NCBI GenBank assembly: GCA_003567775.1
Contig: PWYR01000073.1
Span: forward strand, 1-51,638
Direction: 5' to 3'
Length of the DNA stretch: 51,638 nucleotides
From: Ignavibacteriales bacterium
Lineage (GTDB): Bacteria; Bacteroidota; Ignavibacteria; T3Sed10-11
The notes beneath the pieces are model-generated. The model searched no databases, had not been told where the DNA came from, and saw nothing but the letters and a program-made list of their open reading frames with translations. Shown in pieces: positions 51,363-51,638 of this stretch (position 1 is its first letter; each line of letters starts with the position of its first letter). Made by a program: the position numbers and the translations under genes.

Positions 51363-51390
51363 ACAAAAAACAAGCGGCGTTAATTGCCGC
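51363..51390 (-). terminator. Terminator of the gene to the right of suf
   Basis: On the minus strand GCGGC and GCCGC pair around AATTAAC, followed by TTGTTTTTTGTG. It separates the partial gene at 51511-51638 from the suf promoter. Confidence 0.72.
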
Positions 51391-51510
51391 AACCTTAAAT
51401 AATAATACAAGTTATAAAAAATTTATGTCGAAATCAAATGTTAAAATTTCATCCGTATCTAATTAAAAAACGAATGATTTCAGAACAAGGTTCCATTTGA
51501 TTAGTATTGT

Positions 51511-51638
51511 CTACTCCGCTGATTCGTGAGAACGAAGTCGTGAAAATTCAAGATTCCAGGCATCCGGATTTCGCACTTTAAGTGTTAATTCGCGCTGCAT
51601 CCGGGCACACTGACAACGTACAAAAATATTTCGATCAT
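51511..51638 (-). CDS. C-terminal end of an unrecognised protein, 5'-truncated by the window edge
   Basis: This is not in the ORF track because its start lies outside. On the minus strand the open frame reads DRNIFVRCQCARMQRELTLKV, then RNPDAWNLEFSRLRSHESAE and a stop. It is 41 residues, with a CxC near the beginning that could be part of a zinc ribbon. A terminator follows 120 bases later, in line with a real gene end. No family was recognised, and the frame is short enough that chance cannot be excluded. Confidence 0.5.
   Translation of the reverse strand, partial: DRNIFVRCQCARMQRELTLKVRNPDAWNLEFSRLRSHESAE

Noticed and set aside
1-51638. CRISPR arrays, insertion sequences, integrases, rRNA or prophage genes
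   Set aside because: No spaced direct repeats, transposase motifs, or rRNA sequences were recognised; the only repeats are the two short octamer arrays.

Overview
Kind of organism. The window is a gene-dense bacterial chromosome segment of moderate GC content (mid-40s by eye), with nearly all genes on the minus strand and no rRNA, phage or transposon. LolC/E-LolD lipoprotein sorting and several lipobox proteins imply a diderm (Gram-negative) cell. BshA (bacillithiol synthesis), SufU-type Fe-S assembly, a DUF3098-like and a DUF6249-like membrane protein and a bacterial MFSD1-like transporter together suggest the FCB group (Bacteroidetes/Chlorobi/Ignavibacteria and relatives). Promoters read by eye are ordinary sigma-70 type (TTGATT or TTGACA, 17 bp, TATATT or TATCTT). 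This argues against a typical Bacteroidia genome, whose promoters are TAnnTTTG-like. Placement is inference; no marker tree could be run.

Layout, 1-9.8 kb. A 3'-truncated recQ; a MoaD/ThiS-like sulfur carrier directly coupled to a BNR-repeat beta-propeller protein; an MFSD1-like transporter downstream of proline dehydrogenase; yigZ; plus-strand bshA-mgtC; and an ECF sigma/anti-sigma pair with two membrane proteins. 9.8-23 kb. UvrD/PcrA helicase, a YdjM-like membrane hydrolase, an MFS exporter, an O6-alkylguanine methyltransferase, and a striking in-frame chimera of a FetA-like ATPase and a FetB-like permease. Then come lipoproteins, a STAS protein, tRNA-Ser(GGA), the nfeD-slipin pair, a cold-shock gene, a stand-alone B12-binding domain, maf, a fibronectin-III-like protein, a secreted TPR protein and tRNA-Leu(GAG)/tRNA-Lys(UUU).

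23-51.6 kb. A DUF3098-like gene; the Lol exporter (two permeases plus ATPase) ending in a double hairpin; a NicO/UreH-like metal permease; prfB with an intact programmed +1 frameshift; a split AtuA-like pair; aspS; trxA; dnaE; an aldehyde dehydrogenase; proS; a serA-type dehydrogenase; an orphan ATP-grasp enzyme; and a quinone-oxidoreductase-like dehydrogenase. Finally there is a long Fe-S gene run in the order sufB-sufC-sufD-sufS-sufU-sufT-iscA-like-radical SAM (CCAEP tail)-nfu. Its promoter carries an IscR-type core palindrome, GACTAAATTAGTC. A short partial gene enters at the right edge.

How the genes work together. The suf run provides sulfur mobilisation (SufS/SufU), the scaffold (SufBCD), late carriers (IscA-like, Nfu, SufT) and a radical SAM enzyme that may be a dedicated client. 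BshA supplies a thiol often linked to Fe-S and redox homeostasis. The strongest items for follow-up are the FetA/FetB chimera, the CCAEP radical SAM gene inside the suf cluster, the suf operator, the MoaD-like/BNR pair, the MFSD1-like/proline dehydrogenase pair, and the strand-specific double hairpin after lolD. No unequivocally new multi-gene defence or mobile system was seen.
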